DNA of 56,898 nucleotides, from NCBI GenBank assembly GCA_045532295.1, contig JAZSFP010000021.1, positions 1 to 56,898 on the forward strand, given 5' to 3'. Shown here piece after piece: positions 33,911-44,500 of this stretch. The notes under the pieces are model-generated. The model did no database searches and was not told where the DNA came from. It saw nothing but the letters and a program-made list of their open reading frames with translations. Source of the DNA: UBA10677 sp045532295. GTDB taxonomy: Bacteria; Bacillota; Clostridia; Christensenellales; Pumilibacteraceae. A program made the position numbers and the translations under genes. How positions within the stretch are numbered: the first letter of the stretch is position 1; each line of letters begins with the position of its first letter.

Positions 33911-34134
33911 ACAAAGGCAACGACGGAGACGAGTAATCGACAATTCGCGCGTAAAAGAGAGAGAAGTCATCGGCTGAAAACTTCTCACGGCGAACCGATG
34001 AAAACCACTCTACCACGCCACTTCGCGAAACAAGTGAAGTCGTATTCCCTGCGTTAAAGGGGCAAGAGTTAAACTCAAGGTGGAACCGTGCATCGCACCC
34101 TTGGAACGAGATTATCGTTTCGAGGGTGTTTTTT
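33911..34134 (+). promoter_or_regulatory. T-box leader controlling thrS
   Basis: The T-box sequence AAGGTGGAACCGTG is at 34077-34090. The terminator is CACCCTTGGAACGA (34096-34109) paired with TCGTTTCGAGGGTG (34115-34128), then T6; the T-box bases and the upstream terminator arm can pair instead as the antiterminator. Upstream is a long stem I region; GAGAAGT...ACTTCTC (33961-33988) is one of its hairpins, and the ACC in GATGAAAACCAC (about 34008-34010) is the likely threonine specifier codon. Uncharged tRNA-Thr should open the gene. Confidence 0.9.
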
Positions 34135-34142
34135 ATCGCTTA

Positions 34143-34183
34143 GAACTTCGCCCCTCCACGCGCCGTGGTGGCTTTCTGGAGCG
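34143..34183. repeat. Dispersed palindrome copy before thrS
   Basis: CCTCCACGCGCCGTGGTGG followed by CTTTCTGGAGCG resembles the palindrome and tail at 28626-28662 in the post-transketolase region. Confidence 0.5.
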
Positions 34184-34236
34184 TATCAAAATCAAAACGA
34201 AAAAAAATCAACAGTAATCCATAAAGGAGAAAAACA

Positions 34237-36003
34237 ATGAAAGCAATATTTAGCGACGGCAGAGTAGCCGAAATCGAAAGCAAAGAAGAAGAACTCCATA
34301 TTCTTCGTCATACTGCTGCGCATATTTTGGCGCAAGCGGTAAAGCGTCTTTATCCCCACGCGGACTTTGCGTACGGTCCTGCGAACGAGAAAGGATTTTA
34401 CTACGACGTAGACCTTGGAGATACCAAAATAAGCGACGAAGACTTACCCGCAATCGAGGCGGAAATGAAGAAAATCGTTAAAGAGAATCTTCCCGTTCGC
34501 CCCTCGATACTCCCAAGGGCAGAGGCAATCGCGCTTATGCAAGAGCGTGGCGAGAAATATAAGGTAGAGCATATCGGCGACTTAGACGAAGACGCTCAAA
34601 TCAGTTTCTACACTCAAGGCGAGTACGTAGATATGTGCGTAGGTCCTCATCTTTGCTATACCAAGGCTCTTAAGGCGTTCAAACTTACGGGCATAAGCGG
34701 AGCGTACTGGAAGAACGACAGCAACAACAAGATGCTCACCCGTATTAAAGGTATAGCCTTCCACACCCAAGAAGAACTTGACGATTATATCAAAATGCTT
34801 GAAGAGGCGGCAAAGCGCGACCACCGTCGTATCGGCAAGGAAATGGGACTTTTTATGCTTTGCGACGAAGCCCCCGGTTTCCCGTTCTTCCTTCCAAAAG
34901 GTATGAAAATCAAGAACGCGCTCATCGACTACTGGCGCGAAATCCACACCAGAGAGAACTACGTAGAGGTATCCACGCCCCTTATTATGAACCGCAAACT
35001 TTGGGAGACGAGCGGACACTGGGACCACTACAAAGACAATATGTATTCTACGGAGATTGACGAAGAGACCTTTTGCGTTAAACCTATGAACTGCCCTGGC
35101 GGAGTAATGGTGTACCGCTCCGAGCCTCACTCTTACCGCGAACTTCCTATGCGCGTAGGCGAAATCGGTCTGGTTCACCGTCACGAACTTAAAGGCGCGC
35201 TCCACGGACTTTTCCGCGTTCGTTGCTTTAACCAAGACGACGCGCACATCTTTATGCGCCGTGAACAGATTAAGGACGAGATTATCAACGTAGTACACCT
35301 TATCAACGAAGTTTACGAAAAATTCGGCTTTAAGTATAACGTTGAACTTTCCACTCGCCCCGAAAACAGTATGGGTAGCGAAGAGGACTGGGAGGCTGCA
35401 ACCGAGGGACTTAAAAGCGCGCTTGAAAGCCTTAACCTTCCCTACGTAATCAACGAAGGCGACGGCGCGTTCTACGGCCCGAAGATTGACTTCCACCTTG
35501 AAGACAGTATCGGCAGAACTTGGCAGTGCGGAACTATCCAACTTGACTTCCAAATGCCCCTCAACTTTAACCTTGAATACATTGACGAGAAAGGCGAGCG
35601 CCAACGCCCCATTATGATACACCGCGTATGCTTTGGCTCGATTGAGCGTTTCATCGGCGTGCTTACCGAATACTTTGCAGGTAAGTTCCCCCTTTGGCTC
35701 GCTCCCACGCAAGCGAAAGTATTGCTCGTGTCCGAGAAGTTCAAAGAGTACGGCGAGAAAGTATATAAAGCGTTAAGAGAGGCAGGCGTTAGAGTAGAAC
35801 TTGACCAGCGTAACGAGAAAATCGGCTACCTTATCCGCGAGGCGCAAGTAGTAGACCGCGTTCCCTATATGCTCGTAATCGGTCAAAAGGAAATGGACGA
35901 GAATATCGTATCCGTTCGTAACCGTGACACGCTCCAAACTGAAACTTACTCGTTAGGAGAATTCGTAGCAAAAATCGTAAAAGAGAATAAGGAAAGAATT
36001 TAG
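34237..36003 (+). CDS. thrS: Threonyl-tRNA synthetase lacking the TGS domain
   Basis: 588 aa. It charges tRNA-Thr. The editing domain starts almost at once: HTAAH (25-29) with the partner CVGPH near 150, so the ~60-residue N-terminal TGS domain of the E. coli-type enzyme is absent. The class II core has MNCPGG (zinc Cys286), RHELKGALHGLFRVRCFNQDD (motif 2, zinc His), and IHRVCFGSIERF (motif 3 with zinc His), then a complete anticodon-binding domain. The start follows AAGGAG, and upstream sequence is T-box and repeat, so the short N-terminus is real. Controlled by the T-box. Confidence 0.95.
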   Translation: MKAIFSDGRVAEIESKEEELHILRHTAAHILAQAVKRLYPHADFAYGPANEKGFYYDVDLGDTKISDEDLPAIEAEMKKIVKENLPVRPSILPRAEAIALMQERGEKYKVEHIGDLDEDAQISFYTQGEYVDMCVGPHLCYTKALKAFKLTGISGAYWKNDSNNKMLTRIKGIAFHTQEELDDYIKMLEEAAKRDHRRIGKEMGLFMLCDEAPGFPFFLPKGMKIKNALIDYWREIHTRENYVEVSTPLIMNRKLWETSGHWDHYKDNMYSTEIDEETFCVKPMNCPGGVMVYRSEPHSYRELPMRVGEIGLVHRHELKGALHGLFRVRCFNQDDAHIFMRREQIKDEIINVVHLINEVYEKFGFKYNVELSTRPENSMGSEEDWEAATEGLKSALESLNLPYVINEGDGAFYGPKIDFHLEDSIGRTWQCGTIQLDFQMPLNFNLEYIDEKGERQRPIMIHRVCFGSIERFIGVLTEYFAGKFPLWLAPTQAKVLLVSEKFKEYGEKVYKALREAGVRVELDQRNEKIGYLIREAQVVDRVPYMLVIGQKEMDENIVSVRNRDTLQTETYSLGEFVAKIVKENKERI

Positions 36004-36014
36004 TAAAAATTAAA

Positions 36015-36045
36015 GTGGCGAAGAGAAATCCTCGTCGCTTTTCTT
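36015..36045 (+). terminator. Probable terminator of thrS
   Basis: GGCGAAGAG pairs with CCTCGTCGC around a short loop (one mismatch), followed by TTTTCTTTT. Confidence 0.6.
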
Positions 36046-36127
36046 TTGCTTTTGCGTAGTGAATTCTAACTTTATATAATAAATAAGAAAAAAAGGATAA
36101 AAATATGAAAAAGTAGGCAAAAAATAC

Positions 36128-36156
36128 TTGATTAAAATCTTGCAATATGTTAAAAT
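36128..36156 (+). promoter_or_regulatory. Promoter of ppdK
   Basis: TTGATT (36128-36133), 17-nt spacer, TAAAAT (36151-36156); leader about 65 nt. Confidence 0.65.
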
Positions 36157-36225
36157 AGTCGTTGGGTGAGTAAAAACGCCCAATTAGTAGTTAGATAAAA
36201 AATCAAGAAAAAAGGAGTTATAAAA

Positions 36226-38859
36226 ATGGCAAAAAAGTATTGTTACTTGTTTACCGAAGGTAATGCAAATATGCGCGAAATCCTTGGCGGAAAGGGCGCA
36301 AACCTTGCAGAAATGACCAACATCGGTCTTCCCGTACCCCAAGGCTTCACGATTTCTACTGAGGCTTGCACGCAGTACTACGAAGACGGCCGTCAAATCA
36401 ACGACGAGATTATGGCGGAGATTATGGAGTACATTGAGAAGATGGAAAAAGTTACCGGCAAAAAGTTCGGCGACAGCGAAAATCCCCTTCTCGTATCCGT
36501 TCGTTCCGGCGCTCGCGCAACGATGCCCGGTATGATGGACACTATTCTTAACCTTGGTCTTAACGAGACCGTAGTAGAAGTAATGGCTAAAAAGTCGGGC
36601 AACGCTCGTTGGGCTTACGACTGCTACCGTCGTTTCATCCAAATGTATTCTGACGTAGTAATGGAAGTAGGTAAGAAGTACTTCGAAGAACTCATCGACA
36701 AGATGAAGGAAGAGAAAGGCGTTAAACTTGACGTTGAACTTACTGCAGACGACCTTAAGGACCTTGCAGAACAGTTCAAGGCAGAATATAAATCCAAGAT
36801 CGGCGTAGACTTCCCCTCCGATCCCAAGGAACAACTTATCGGCGCAGTAAAGGCAGTATTCCGTTCTTGGGACAACCCCCGCGCAAACGTATACCGTCGC
36901 GACAACGATATTCCTTACAGTTGGGGAACTGCAGTAAACGTTCAAGCAATGGCGTTTGGTAATATGGGCGAAAACTGCGGTACCGGCGTAGCGTTCACTC
37001 GCGACCCCTCGACTGGCGAAAAGAAACTTATGGGTGAGTTCCTCACCAACGCTCAAGGCGAAGACGTAGTAGCAGGCGTTCGTACTCCTATGCCCATTGC
37101 AGAAATGGCAAACAAATTCCCCGCTGCTTACGCAGAGTTCGTAAAAGTATGCGAGATTTTGGAAAATCACTATCACGATATGCAAGATATGGAGTTCACC
37201 ATTGAGAACGAGAAACTCTATATGCTTCAAACCCGTAACGGTAAGAGAACCGCTCCTGCAGCGCTTCAAATCGCCGTTGACCTCGTAAAAGAAGGACACA
37301 AGACCAAGGAAGAGGCAGTTCTTATGATTGATCCTCGTAACCTTGACACTCTTCTTCACCCCCAATTCGATGCAAAAGCGCTTAAGGCAGCAACGCCCCT
37401 TGGCCGTGGTCTTGGCGCGTCCCCCGGCGCAGCGTGTGGTCAAGTAGTATTCACCGCTGAGGACGCTGAAGAGTGGAAGAGTGCAGGCAAGAAAGTAGTT
37501 TTAGTTCGTCTTGAGACTTCTCCTGAAGACATTACCGGTATGAAGGCGTCCGAGGGTATCCTCACCGTTCGTGGTGGTATGACCTCTCACGCAGCAGTAG
37601 TTGCTCGTGGTATGGGTAAGTGCTGTGTATCGGGCTGTGGCGAAATCGCTATGGACGAGGCTAACAAGAAGTTCACTCTTGCAGGCAAGACCTTCACCGA
37701 AGGCGATTACATTTCTATCGACGGTTCTACCGGTAACATTTACGAAGGACAAATCAAGACCGTTGACGCTCAACTTTCCGGCAACTTCGGAACGATTATG
37801 GGCTGGGCTGACGAGTTCCGCGCTCTTAAGGTTAGAACTAACGCAGATACTCCCCAGGACGCTAAGCGCGCTCGCGAACTTGGCGCAGAGGGTATCGGTC
37901 TTTGCCGTACCGAGCATATGTTCTTCGAAACAGACAGAATTGCTGCTTTCCGTGAGATGATTTGCTCCGATACCGCTGAAGAGAGAGAAGTAGCGCTCGC
38001 TAAGATTCTTCCCTATCAACAAGGCGACTTCGTGAAACTCTACGAGGCTCTCGAGGGCAACCCCGTATGTATCCGTTTCCTTGATCCCCCTCTCCACGAG
38101 TTCGTACCCACCACCGAAGAAGATATCGAACTTCTTGCAAAGGCTCAGAACAAGAGCGTAGAGCAAATCAAGGCTATTATATCCTCCCTCCACGAGTTCA
38201 ACCCTATGATGGGTCATCGTGGATGCCGTCTTGCAGTTACCTATCCTGAAATTGCAAAGATGCAGACCAGCGCAGTTATCCGCGCCGCAATCAACGTTAA
38301 GAAGGCTCATCCTGACTGGAACATCGTTCCCGAGATTATGATCCCCCTCGTTGGCGACGTAAAAGAACTTAAGTACGTTAAGAGCGTAGTAGTTGCAACC
38401 GCTGACGCTGAAATCGCATCTGCAGGCGCAGACCTTAAGTACGAAGTTGGTACTATGATTGAAATCCCCAGAGCGTGCCTTACCGCTGACGATATCGCCG
38501 CAAACGCTGACTTCTTCTGCTTCGGTACTAACGACCTTACCCAGATGACCTACGGTTTCTCCCGTGACGACGCTGGTAAGTTCCTTTCCGCTTACTACGA
38601 CGCTAAGATTTTCGAGAACGATCCCTTCGCAAAACTCGATACCACCGGCGTTGGTAAACTTATGAATATGGCAGTATCTTTGGGTAGACCCGTAAACAAC
38701 CACCTCCACGTAGGTATCTGCGGTGAGCACGGTGGTGACCCCTCGTCCATCGAGTTCTGTCACGAAATCGGTCTTGACTACGTATCTTGCTCGCCCTATC
38801 GCGTTCCCATCGCACGCCTTTCCGCAGCGCAAGCAAACATCAAGAACCCCAGAAAGTAA
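36226..38859 (+). CDS. ppdK: Pyruvate, phosphate dikinase
   Basis: 877 aa, full length. It interconverts pyruvate + ATP + Pi and PEP + AMP + PPi, a glycolytic enzyme in many anaerobes. The N-terminal nucleotide-binding domain begins GGKGANLAEMTNIGLPVP and has SVRSGARATMPGMMDT. The swivelling phosphohistidine domain has GGMTSHAAVVARGMGK with His455, the same number as in the characterised Clostridium enzyme. The C-terminal barrel has VRTNADTPQDAKRARELGA, GLCRTEHMF, and the PEP-site GICGEHGGDPSS. Strong ribosome site (AAAGGAG), regular C-ending codons and a strong terminator point to high expression as a single-gene unit. Confidence 0.97.
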   Translation: MAKKYCYLFTEGNANMREILGGKGANLAEMTNIGLPVPQGFTISTEACTQYYEDGRQINDEIMAEIMEYIEKMEKVTGKKFGDSENPLLVSVRSGARATMPGMMDTILNLGLNETVVEVMAKKSGNARWAYDCYRRFIQMYSDVVMEVGKKYFEELIDKMKEEKGVKLDVELTADDLKDLAEQFKAEYKSKIGVDFPSDPKEQLIGAVKAVFRSWDNPRANVYRRDNDIPYSWGTAVNVQAMAFGNMGENCGTGVAFTRDPSTGEKKLMGEFLTNAQGEDVVAGVRTPMPIAEMANKFPAAYAEFVKVCEILENHYHDMQDMEFTIENEKLYMLQTRNGKRTAPAALQIAVDLVKEGHKTKEEAVLMIDPRNLDTLLHPQFDAKALKAATPLGRGLGASPGAACGQVVFTAEDAEEWKSAGKKVVLVRLETSPEDITGMKASEGILTVRGGMTSHAAVVARGMGKCCVSGCGEIAMDEANKKFTLAGKTFTEGDYISIDGSTGNIYEGQIKTVDAQLSGNFGTIMGWADEFRALKVRTNADTPQDAKRARELGAEGIGLCRTEHMFFETDRIAAFREMICSDTAEEREVALAKILPYQQGDFVKLYEALEGNPVCIRFLDPPLHEFVPTTEEDIELLAKAQNKSVEQIKAIISSLHEFNPMMGHRGCRLAVTYPEIAKMQTSAVIRAAINVKKAHPDWNIVPEIMIPLVGDVKELKYVKSVVVATADAEIASAGADLKYEVGTMIEIPRACLTADDIAANADFFCFGTNDLTQMTYGFSRDDAGKFLSAYYDAKIFENDPFAKLDTTGVGKLMNMAVSLGRPVNNHLHVGICGEHGGDPSSIEFCHEIGLDYVSCSPYRVPIARLSAAQANIKNPRK

Positions 38860-38883
38860 TCTAACTTTCTAAAAAACGAATAA

Positions 38884-38920
38884 AAAACTCCCACTCTAAA
38901 ACGGGGTGGGAGTTTTGTTT
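38884..38920 (+). terminator. Terminator of ppdK
   Basis: AAAACTCCCAC (38884-38894) pairs exactly with GTGGGAGTTTT (38906-38916), then a T-rich tail. Confidence 0.9.
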
Positions 38921-39013
38921 TTGTCTTGAAAAAAATGATACGGTTGCGTTTTTTCGTTGCATTTTGTTAGTTTTTGCGTACAAAATACGAGAAAAAATGT
39001 ATCAATAAATAAA

Positions 39014-39042
39014 TTGACAAAACGCCCGAGATTTTATATAAT
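39014..39042 (+). promoter_or_regulatory. Promoter of the ion channel gene
   Basis: TTGACA (39014-39019), 17-nt spacer, TATAAT (39037-39042): perfect consensus. Confidence 0.85.
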
Positions 39043-39072
39043 AGAAGTATATCACTAAAGGAAAGAAAAACT

Positions 39073-41169
39073 ATGTTCAAAAAAATGAGGGAAAACTTCA
39101 GTATTAAACTTGCAAAAACGCCCGGCCGATTAGTCATCACGGTTATACTAATCTTAAACGTGGCGTTCATTTTACTTGCCTCGCTCCTTATCAAACTTCT
39201 CGCGGTGTTACCCGGGACGGAAGATATGGGCTACTGGGAGGCGGTATACTACACGATATTGATGGTGCTTGACGGCGGTTGCGTAACCGAAGTCGTAGGC
39301 GACGTGGCGAACACCGCCGTACCGCTCGTAATAATCTGCATAGTAGTGGTAATGGTAGGTATGGTATTGTTCACCGGCGCGGTTATCGGTTACTTGACCA
39401 ACTGGATATCGCACTTTATCGAGGACGCGAACGTAGGCGCGCATAAACTCTATCTTCACGACCACACCGTAATCCTTAACTGGAACACGCGCGCAAGCGA
39501 GATTATCAACGACCTCCTTTACTGTGAGGGCAAGCAAAAAATCGTAGTTTTAGTGCCGAGCGGAAAAGAAGACGTCGAACGCCAAATCCAAGAGAGAGTG
39601 GAAGATACTATCGCCCAAGAAAATGAAAAGGCGGTGCGCGACAGTGAAAATATGGGCTTTTTCGCCCGTAGAGCGTATATTCGCCGTCATAAAATCAAGA
39701 ACAACCTTATCGTAATCGTTCGCGAGGGCGATACTTTCTCAACGCTCCAACTTCGCGATATTTCCATTGAGCACGCAAAAACGATTATAATTCTTGGCAA
39801 CGACGAAACCTCGTCAATGTGCAAGTACGACTACGAACACCGTTTAAGCGAACTTGAGCGAGGTAATCCGCAAATAATCAAAGCGCTCGTTCAAGTAGCC
39901 GAGATTACGGGCGCGGACTACTCCGACGACGGTCAAAAAATCGTAGTCGAAGTGGAGGACGAGTGGACGAGCGAACTCGTTAACCGTATTATAGAAAACA
40001 AACAGGTGGACGGCAAATGCAAAATTATCCCCGTAACCATCAATAAAGTCTTGGGAAGACTGCTTTCCCAGTTCTCGCTTATGCCCGAATTAAACCTCGC
40101 CTACCGTGAACTTTTCTCCAACAAGGGCGCAACTTTCTTCTCTTGTGAAGGTAAGATTATAGACGAGCACGAACGCTTATCCGCGTTCCTTTCTTCGCAT
40201 ACCCACGCAATCCCCTTGGGTCTTTTAGAGCATAACGGAAAAGTGAGCGCGTACTATTCTGCGGAACAAGAGGAAGACCACGACAAGATCGTTGAAAGTG
40301 AGCCTATTACCTACACTGTAAGCCTTAATAAAGATTACTGGCTCGAGCAAAAGAACGTAGTAATTCTCGGCTATAATAGTCATATCCACGACATAATGGA
40401 AGGATTTGCCGATTTTTGCAAAGAGTGGAACAAGGACGGCAAGCCCATAGTGAACTTAATGGTCATCGACTCGCAAAAGCATTTAGAGAAAATGAACTAC
40501 TATCGCGAGTACGATTTCGTAACCTCAGCGGTAGAGGCGGAAGTGTTCGATAGAACGATAATTTGTAATACGGTAGAGGAATTCGTTGACAAAACGAACG
40601 GCGACGTGTCCGTTCTAATCCTTTCCGACGACACCGTTTCCGCAGACAAAATCGACGCTAACGCCATTGCAAACCTTATCTATATTCGCGATATAATAAG
40701 CAAGAAAAAACGCGAGGACGCAAACTTTGACGAAGGCAAAATCGACATCGTAGTGGAGATTAACAACCCCAAACACTACGATATCGTCAAGAGTTACAGC
40801 GTTAATAACATCGTAATATCCAACCGCTACATAAGTAAAATGATTTCCCAACTTGGCTCGAAAGACGACCTTTACTACTTCTATAACGATATTCTCTCTT
40901 ACGACGAGGACATTAGCGCAGGAGCGGAAAGCAAGGAGGTCTACATCAAAAAAGTCAGCCGTTATTTTGACGAACTTCCCGCGCCTTGCTCAGCCTACGA
41001 ACTTATTCGCGCCGTCTATACTTCCGCCAAAGAACAGGACGAAAATATCGCCCTCGTCCTCGGCTACGTGAAAAAGAACGGAGAAATGATACTCTTCTGT
41101 GGTGACCAGCGTAAACAAATGGTGGAATTAGAGCCGACGGATAAACTCATTATGTTCTCCACCCACTAA
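39073..41169 (+). CDS. CASTOR/POLLUX-type ion channel with RCK domains
   Basis: 698 aa. Two membrane segments (about 18-46 and 82-110) flank a pore loop (54-72, YWEAVYYTILMVLDGGCV). The filter position reads LDGGC, not the TVGYG of K+ channels; it is closer to the ADAGN-type filter of the plant CASTOR/POLLUX (DMI1) family. The rest is cytoplasmic with two Rossmann-like RCK regions: one begins HDHTVILNWNTRASEIINDLL (130 on) and the second KNVVILGYNSHIHDIMEGF (about 430 on), again the CASTOR pattern. It probably forms a gated cation channel; the ion is uncertain. Single gene between its own promoter and terminator. Confidence 0.8.
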   Translation: MFKKMRENFSIKLAKTPGRLVITVILILNVAFILLASLLIKLLAVLPGTEDMGYWEAVYYTILMVLDGGCVTEVVGDVANTAVPLVIICIVVVMVGMVLFTGAVIGYLTNWISHFIEDANVGAHKLYLHDHTVILNWNTRASEIINDLLYCEGKQKIVVLVPSGKEDVERQIQERVEDTIAQENEKAVRDSENMGFFARRAYIRRHKIKNNLIVIVREGDTFSTLQLRDISIEHAKTIIILGNDETSSMCKYDYEHRLSELERGNPQIIKALVQVAEITGADYSDDGQKIVVEVEDEWTSELVNRIIENKQVDGKCKIIPVTINKVLGRLLSQFSLMPELNLAYRELFSNKGATFFSCEGKIIDEHERLSAFLSSHTHAIPLGLLEHNGKVSAYYSAEQEEDHDKIVESEPITYTVSLNKDYWLEQKNVVILGYNSHIHDIMEGFADFCKEWNKDGKPIVNLMVIDSQKHLEKMNYYREYDFVTSAVEAEVFDRTIICNTVEEFVDKTNGDVSVLILSDDTVSADKIDANAIANLIYIRDIISKKKREDANFDEGKIDIVVEINNPKHYDIVKSYSVNNIVISNRYISKMISQLGSKDDLYYFYNDILSYDEDISAGAESKEVYIKKVSRYFDELPAPCSAYELIRAVYTSAKEQDENIALVLGYVKKNGEMILFCGDQRKQMVELEPTDKLIMFSTH

Positions 41170-41190
41170 ACGAGCGATAAACTTCCTATA

Positions 41191-41217
41191 AAACACCGAG
41201 CAATCGGTGTTTTTTTA
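41191..41217 (+). terminator. Terminator of the channel gene
   Basis: AAACACCGA (41191-41199) pairs with TCGGTGTTT (41204-41212), loop GCAA, then T. The rest of the gap to 41530 is AT-rich and holds only the next promoter. Confidence 0.88.
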
Positions 41218-41412
41218 TTGCTTTAACACTTCACTTCATAAGATTAAAATTCTTTTTTTGGCTAAAGAGAAGGGTAGGGTAGAAAATTTCCAAAATGTGT
41301 ATTTTTTGTGAAAAAAGCGGTTAATTTTTTAAAACTGTTTTTCGCTAAAGCAAAAAAGTGAAAAATTTTTTGCAAATTTTTAAAATACTTTAAAAAACAC
41401 GCGCTCATAGAG

Positions 41413-41441
41413 TTGAATAAATTCTTTAAGTGTGGTATAAT
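41413..41441 (+). promoter_or_regulatory. Promoter of the surface-protein operon
   Basis: TTGAAT (41413-41418), 17-nt spacer, TATAAT (41436-41441). The leader is about 80 nt. No other strong promoter is seen before the later genes, whose gaps are 36, -8 and 18 nt. Confidence 0.7.
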
Positions 41442-41530
41442 AGTTTAGCGTGAGTATTTATATATAAATATATAAAGTATAACGCACACGCGCGAAAACG
41501 ATTTATCCAGTCCACCATAGGAGAAAAAAT

Positions 41531-44500
41531 ATGAAAAAAGCACTCACCGTAATTTTAACGCTCATCTGCCTTTTCACCACCGCAGTAGCGCTTACCTCGT
41601 GTAGCGGAACTTACTATAATTTTGAGTTCCACCTCGTTGAAGGCGTAGAGATTGAAAGCGAAGTAATGTCTGGCGCAAAAGTCCTCGACGGTTATACCGT
41701 AAACTTTTCGCTCAACCTTGACGAAAAAGCGACGGGAACGCCCGTAGTTAAGGCTAACGGCAAGACGATAAATCCCGACGCTAACGGCAAATATAACGTA
41801 ACGGTAACTGCCGACACTATCGTATCGGTATCGAACGTGTTTATCCAAACGGAAAAGAAAGTGACCTTTGATAAGGGCGTAGACCGTATCACCTACAAGA
41901 GTGAAAACGGGGACGCGGAGGAAGGCTTTACCGTAGAGCCCGGCTCTGAAGTAAAATTCACCGTTGACGTGAGCGTTTTCTATGTCCAAAGCGGATACGA
42001 AGTTTTGGCTAACACGGAAATTGTCACTCCCGACGCAAACGGCGTTTACACCATTACGGTAGACGACGACACGGTAATTTCCGTAAACGGTCTTGAGCAA
42101 GAAGAAAACTTCACGGGAAGAGCGAACGGCGGAAGAGGAACGGCGAACAATCCCTACAAGATTAGCCGTCCTATCGACCTTTTCTATATGAGCGCGCTTA
42201 TCAACAGTGATTTCTGGGTAGGCACGGGTTACTATCAGGCTTACTACGAACTCACCAACGACATTGATATGAAAGGCGAGGAAATCTTCGTTATCGGCGA
42301 CCAAACGGTAGCGTCCGCGTTCTTCGGCGGAAACTTCAACGGTAACGGCCACACGATTTCCAACTTCGTAATCAACGGCTATAAATACGACGACGCAGGC
42401 AATAAAGTATTCCTTCCCTACACGGGAATGTTCGGCGTGGTTGCGGCAACTCAGGTATCCGCTCCCACCGTTTACGCGCTTAACCTTGACGACTTTACCG
42501 TATACGTTGACGCCGCGAACGCAGGCTCGATGAGTACGGTAGGCGCAATCGCAGGTATGACGGTAGGCGGAAACATTACGGGCTGTTCGGTAACTAACGG
42601 CAAAGTAGAAGTATCGGCTGACCTTGGCAACTTTACTTACGTTGGTGGTATCGTGGGCGTTCATCAGTCCGCTTACGAAAGCGACAGAGTGCGTTTCTAC
42701 GGCGCAATCACTTCCTGTTATAGTGATATTGACACGGGCGTTCGCTCGGGTTACGCGTACGCAGCAGGCGGTATCGCAGGCTACGTAATGAGTTACGAAT
42801 CTAAAACTAACGCTTACGTTATGAACTGTCATAGCGCAGGCGCAACCTACGGCGCGTTCAATACGGGCGGTATCGTGGGCGCAACCGACCCCTATACTTC
42901 CGTTGTCGGCTGTTATTCGACGGGTACGGTAGAGGCTGTTTCTACTATTCCCCTTACGGGCGATAGCAACGCCGATATCTACGCTTACGCATACGCAGGC
43001 GGTATCGCAGGCGCGATAGGAACTGACTCGGTAATTTCCGACAGTTTCTCAAACGCAACGCTCACCGCTTACGCGCAGGCAGGCAAGGCCTACGGTAAAA
43101 CGGGCGATATCGTTGCAGATATTATGGAAGTGGGTGAATACGAGGCGACTTCCTATCCCGCAGTTATCCTCAACTCCTACGGCAAGAGCGAGAGCGCAAA
43201 CTTCAAGAACGCAAACTGGCTCAAAGACACTCTTAAGTGGAGCGAGGCGGACTGGACGATAGAGGACGGCAAGTATCCCACCCTCAACCTTACCGAGAGC
43301 AATAAGGAATTCGATATCACCGTTTCCTATCCCCAAACGCTCAACGGAGCAAACGAAAGCGTAGTGCAAGCAGATAACCTCTACGTTCCTATGTCTTACT
43401 GGTATTCGCTCCTTAGCGAGTACGACGAGTCCGTTCTTCCCGAGTTCGTTATGGACGGCAATATCCGTTCCTACGGCTACTTCTTCGACGAAGAACTTAC
43501 CGAGCGCGTACCCTACGGTTTCGTGCCTACTCGCGATATCCAGTTATACTTAGCGGTTGCTAATACCAGCGAAGTAGCAGGCGTTTACTACATAAACAAT
43601 AACCCCAACCTCTACCTTGAATTCTATAACGACGGTAAGGTTGACTTCGTGGACGGCGCAAGAGTGCTTGAGTCCACCTATACCTACGACGGAGAATATC
43701 TTAGAATATTCGATACTTCGCTCGCGCGCCTTGGCTCGTACGAGGACGAAGAAACGCAACAAAACGCGCTTAACTATTACTATTCCTTCCTTGCAAAATT
43801 AGAGGAAGACACCCTCAAAGTTTGGGACGGCACTTTCTATCTTGAAAGCGCGCCCTTTACCGCGGTTAATAGAACCTTCAATAACGATAATTTAATCGTA
43901 GGCAAATGGACGGCAAACGCAAACAACGACTTTACCGTTACGATTAACGCCGACTACACTTGGGCGATTGAAGGCGTTACTATCGAGGGAGCGAAAACCG
44001 TAAACTACGAAAACGCAACGGGCGAAATGCGATTTGATTGTGGTGAATTTACTCAGTTCACGGCTGAATTTACCGACGGCGCTATCGTTATTAAAGGCGT
44101 TTATAATAACAAAATTTCGGTTGAGCGTGACGACCAACTCACTTTCGCTGAAGACTTCGTAGGCGAGTGGACCTTCTATAACTCCAAAGACAAAGTAGTT
44201 CTTAACCTTTTCGGCAAAAAGAATAACGGCGTAGGCGAAGGCACGATTGAGTACGAAACGGTAGGCGCGTTCGATATCCGCTACGAGCATAAGATTGTAG
44301 AAGGCGAGAGATACCTCTTCGTTTACGACGGCGACCTCGCTCTTACCGCTTTAGAGTATAACGAAACGGACAACACCTTAGAGGGCGAACTTCTTTGGTT
44401 CCGTTCGGGTGAGTATCGCACCGACGCTAAGTTCTGCCTTACCGACGAGTTCGTAGGCGAGTGGACGACGGAAAACACTTATTTTGAAACGCTCGCGTTC

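Noticed and set aside
34582..35712. 376-codon minus-strand frame opposite thrS
   Set aside because: Shadow of thrS in the complementary frame; no start signal and composition unlike a real protein.
36184..38832. Two long open frames (419 and 443 codons) on the minus strand opposite ppdK
   Set aside because: They lie wholly inside a highly conserved gene, have no ribosome site or family likeness, and arise from the regular C-ending codon use of ppdK.
41555..42832. 425-codon minus-strand frame opposite the giant lipoprotein gene
   Set aside because: Shadow frame; the plus-strand protein has a signal peptide, recognised modules and a ribosome site.
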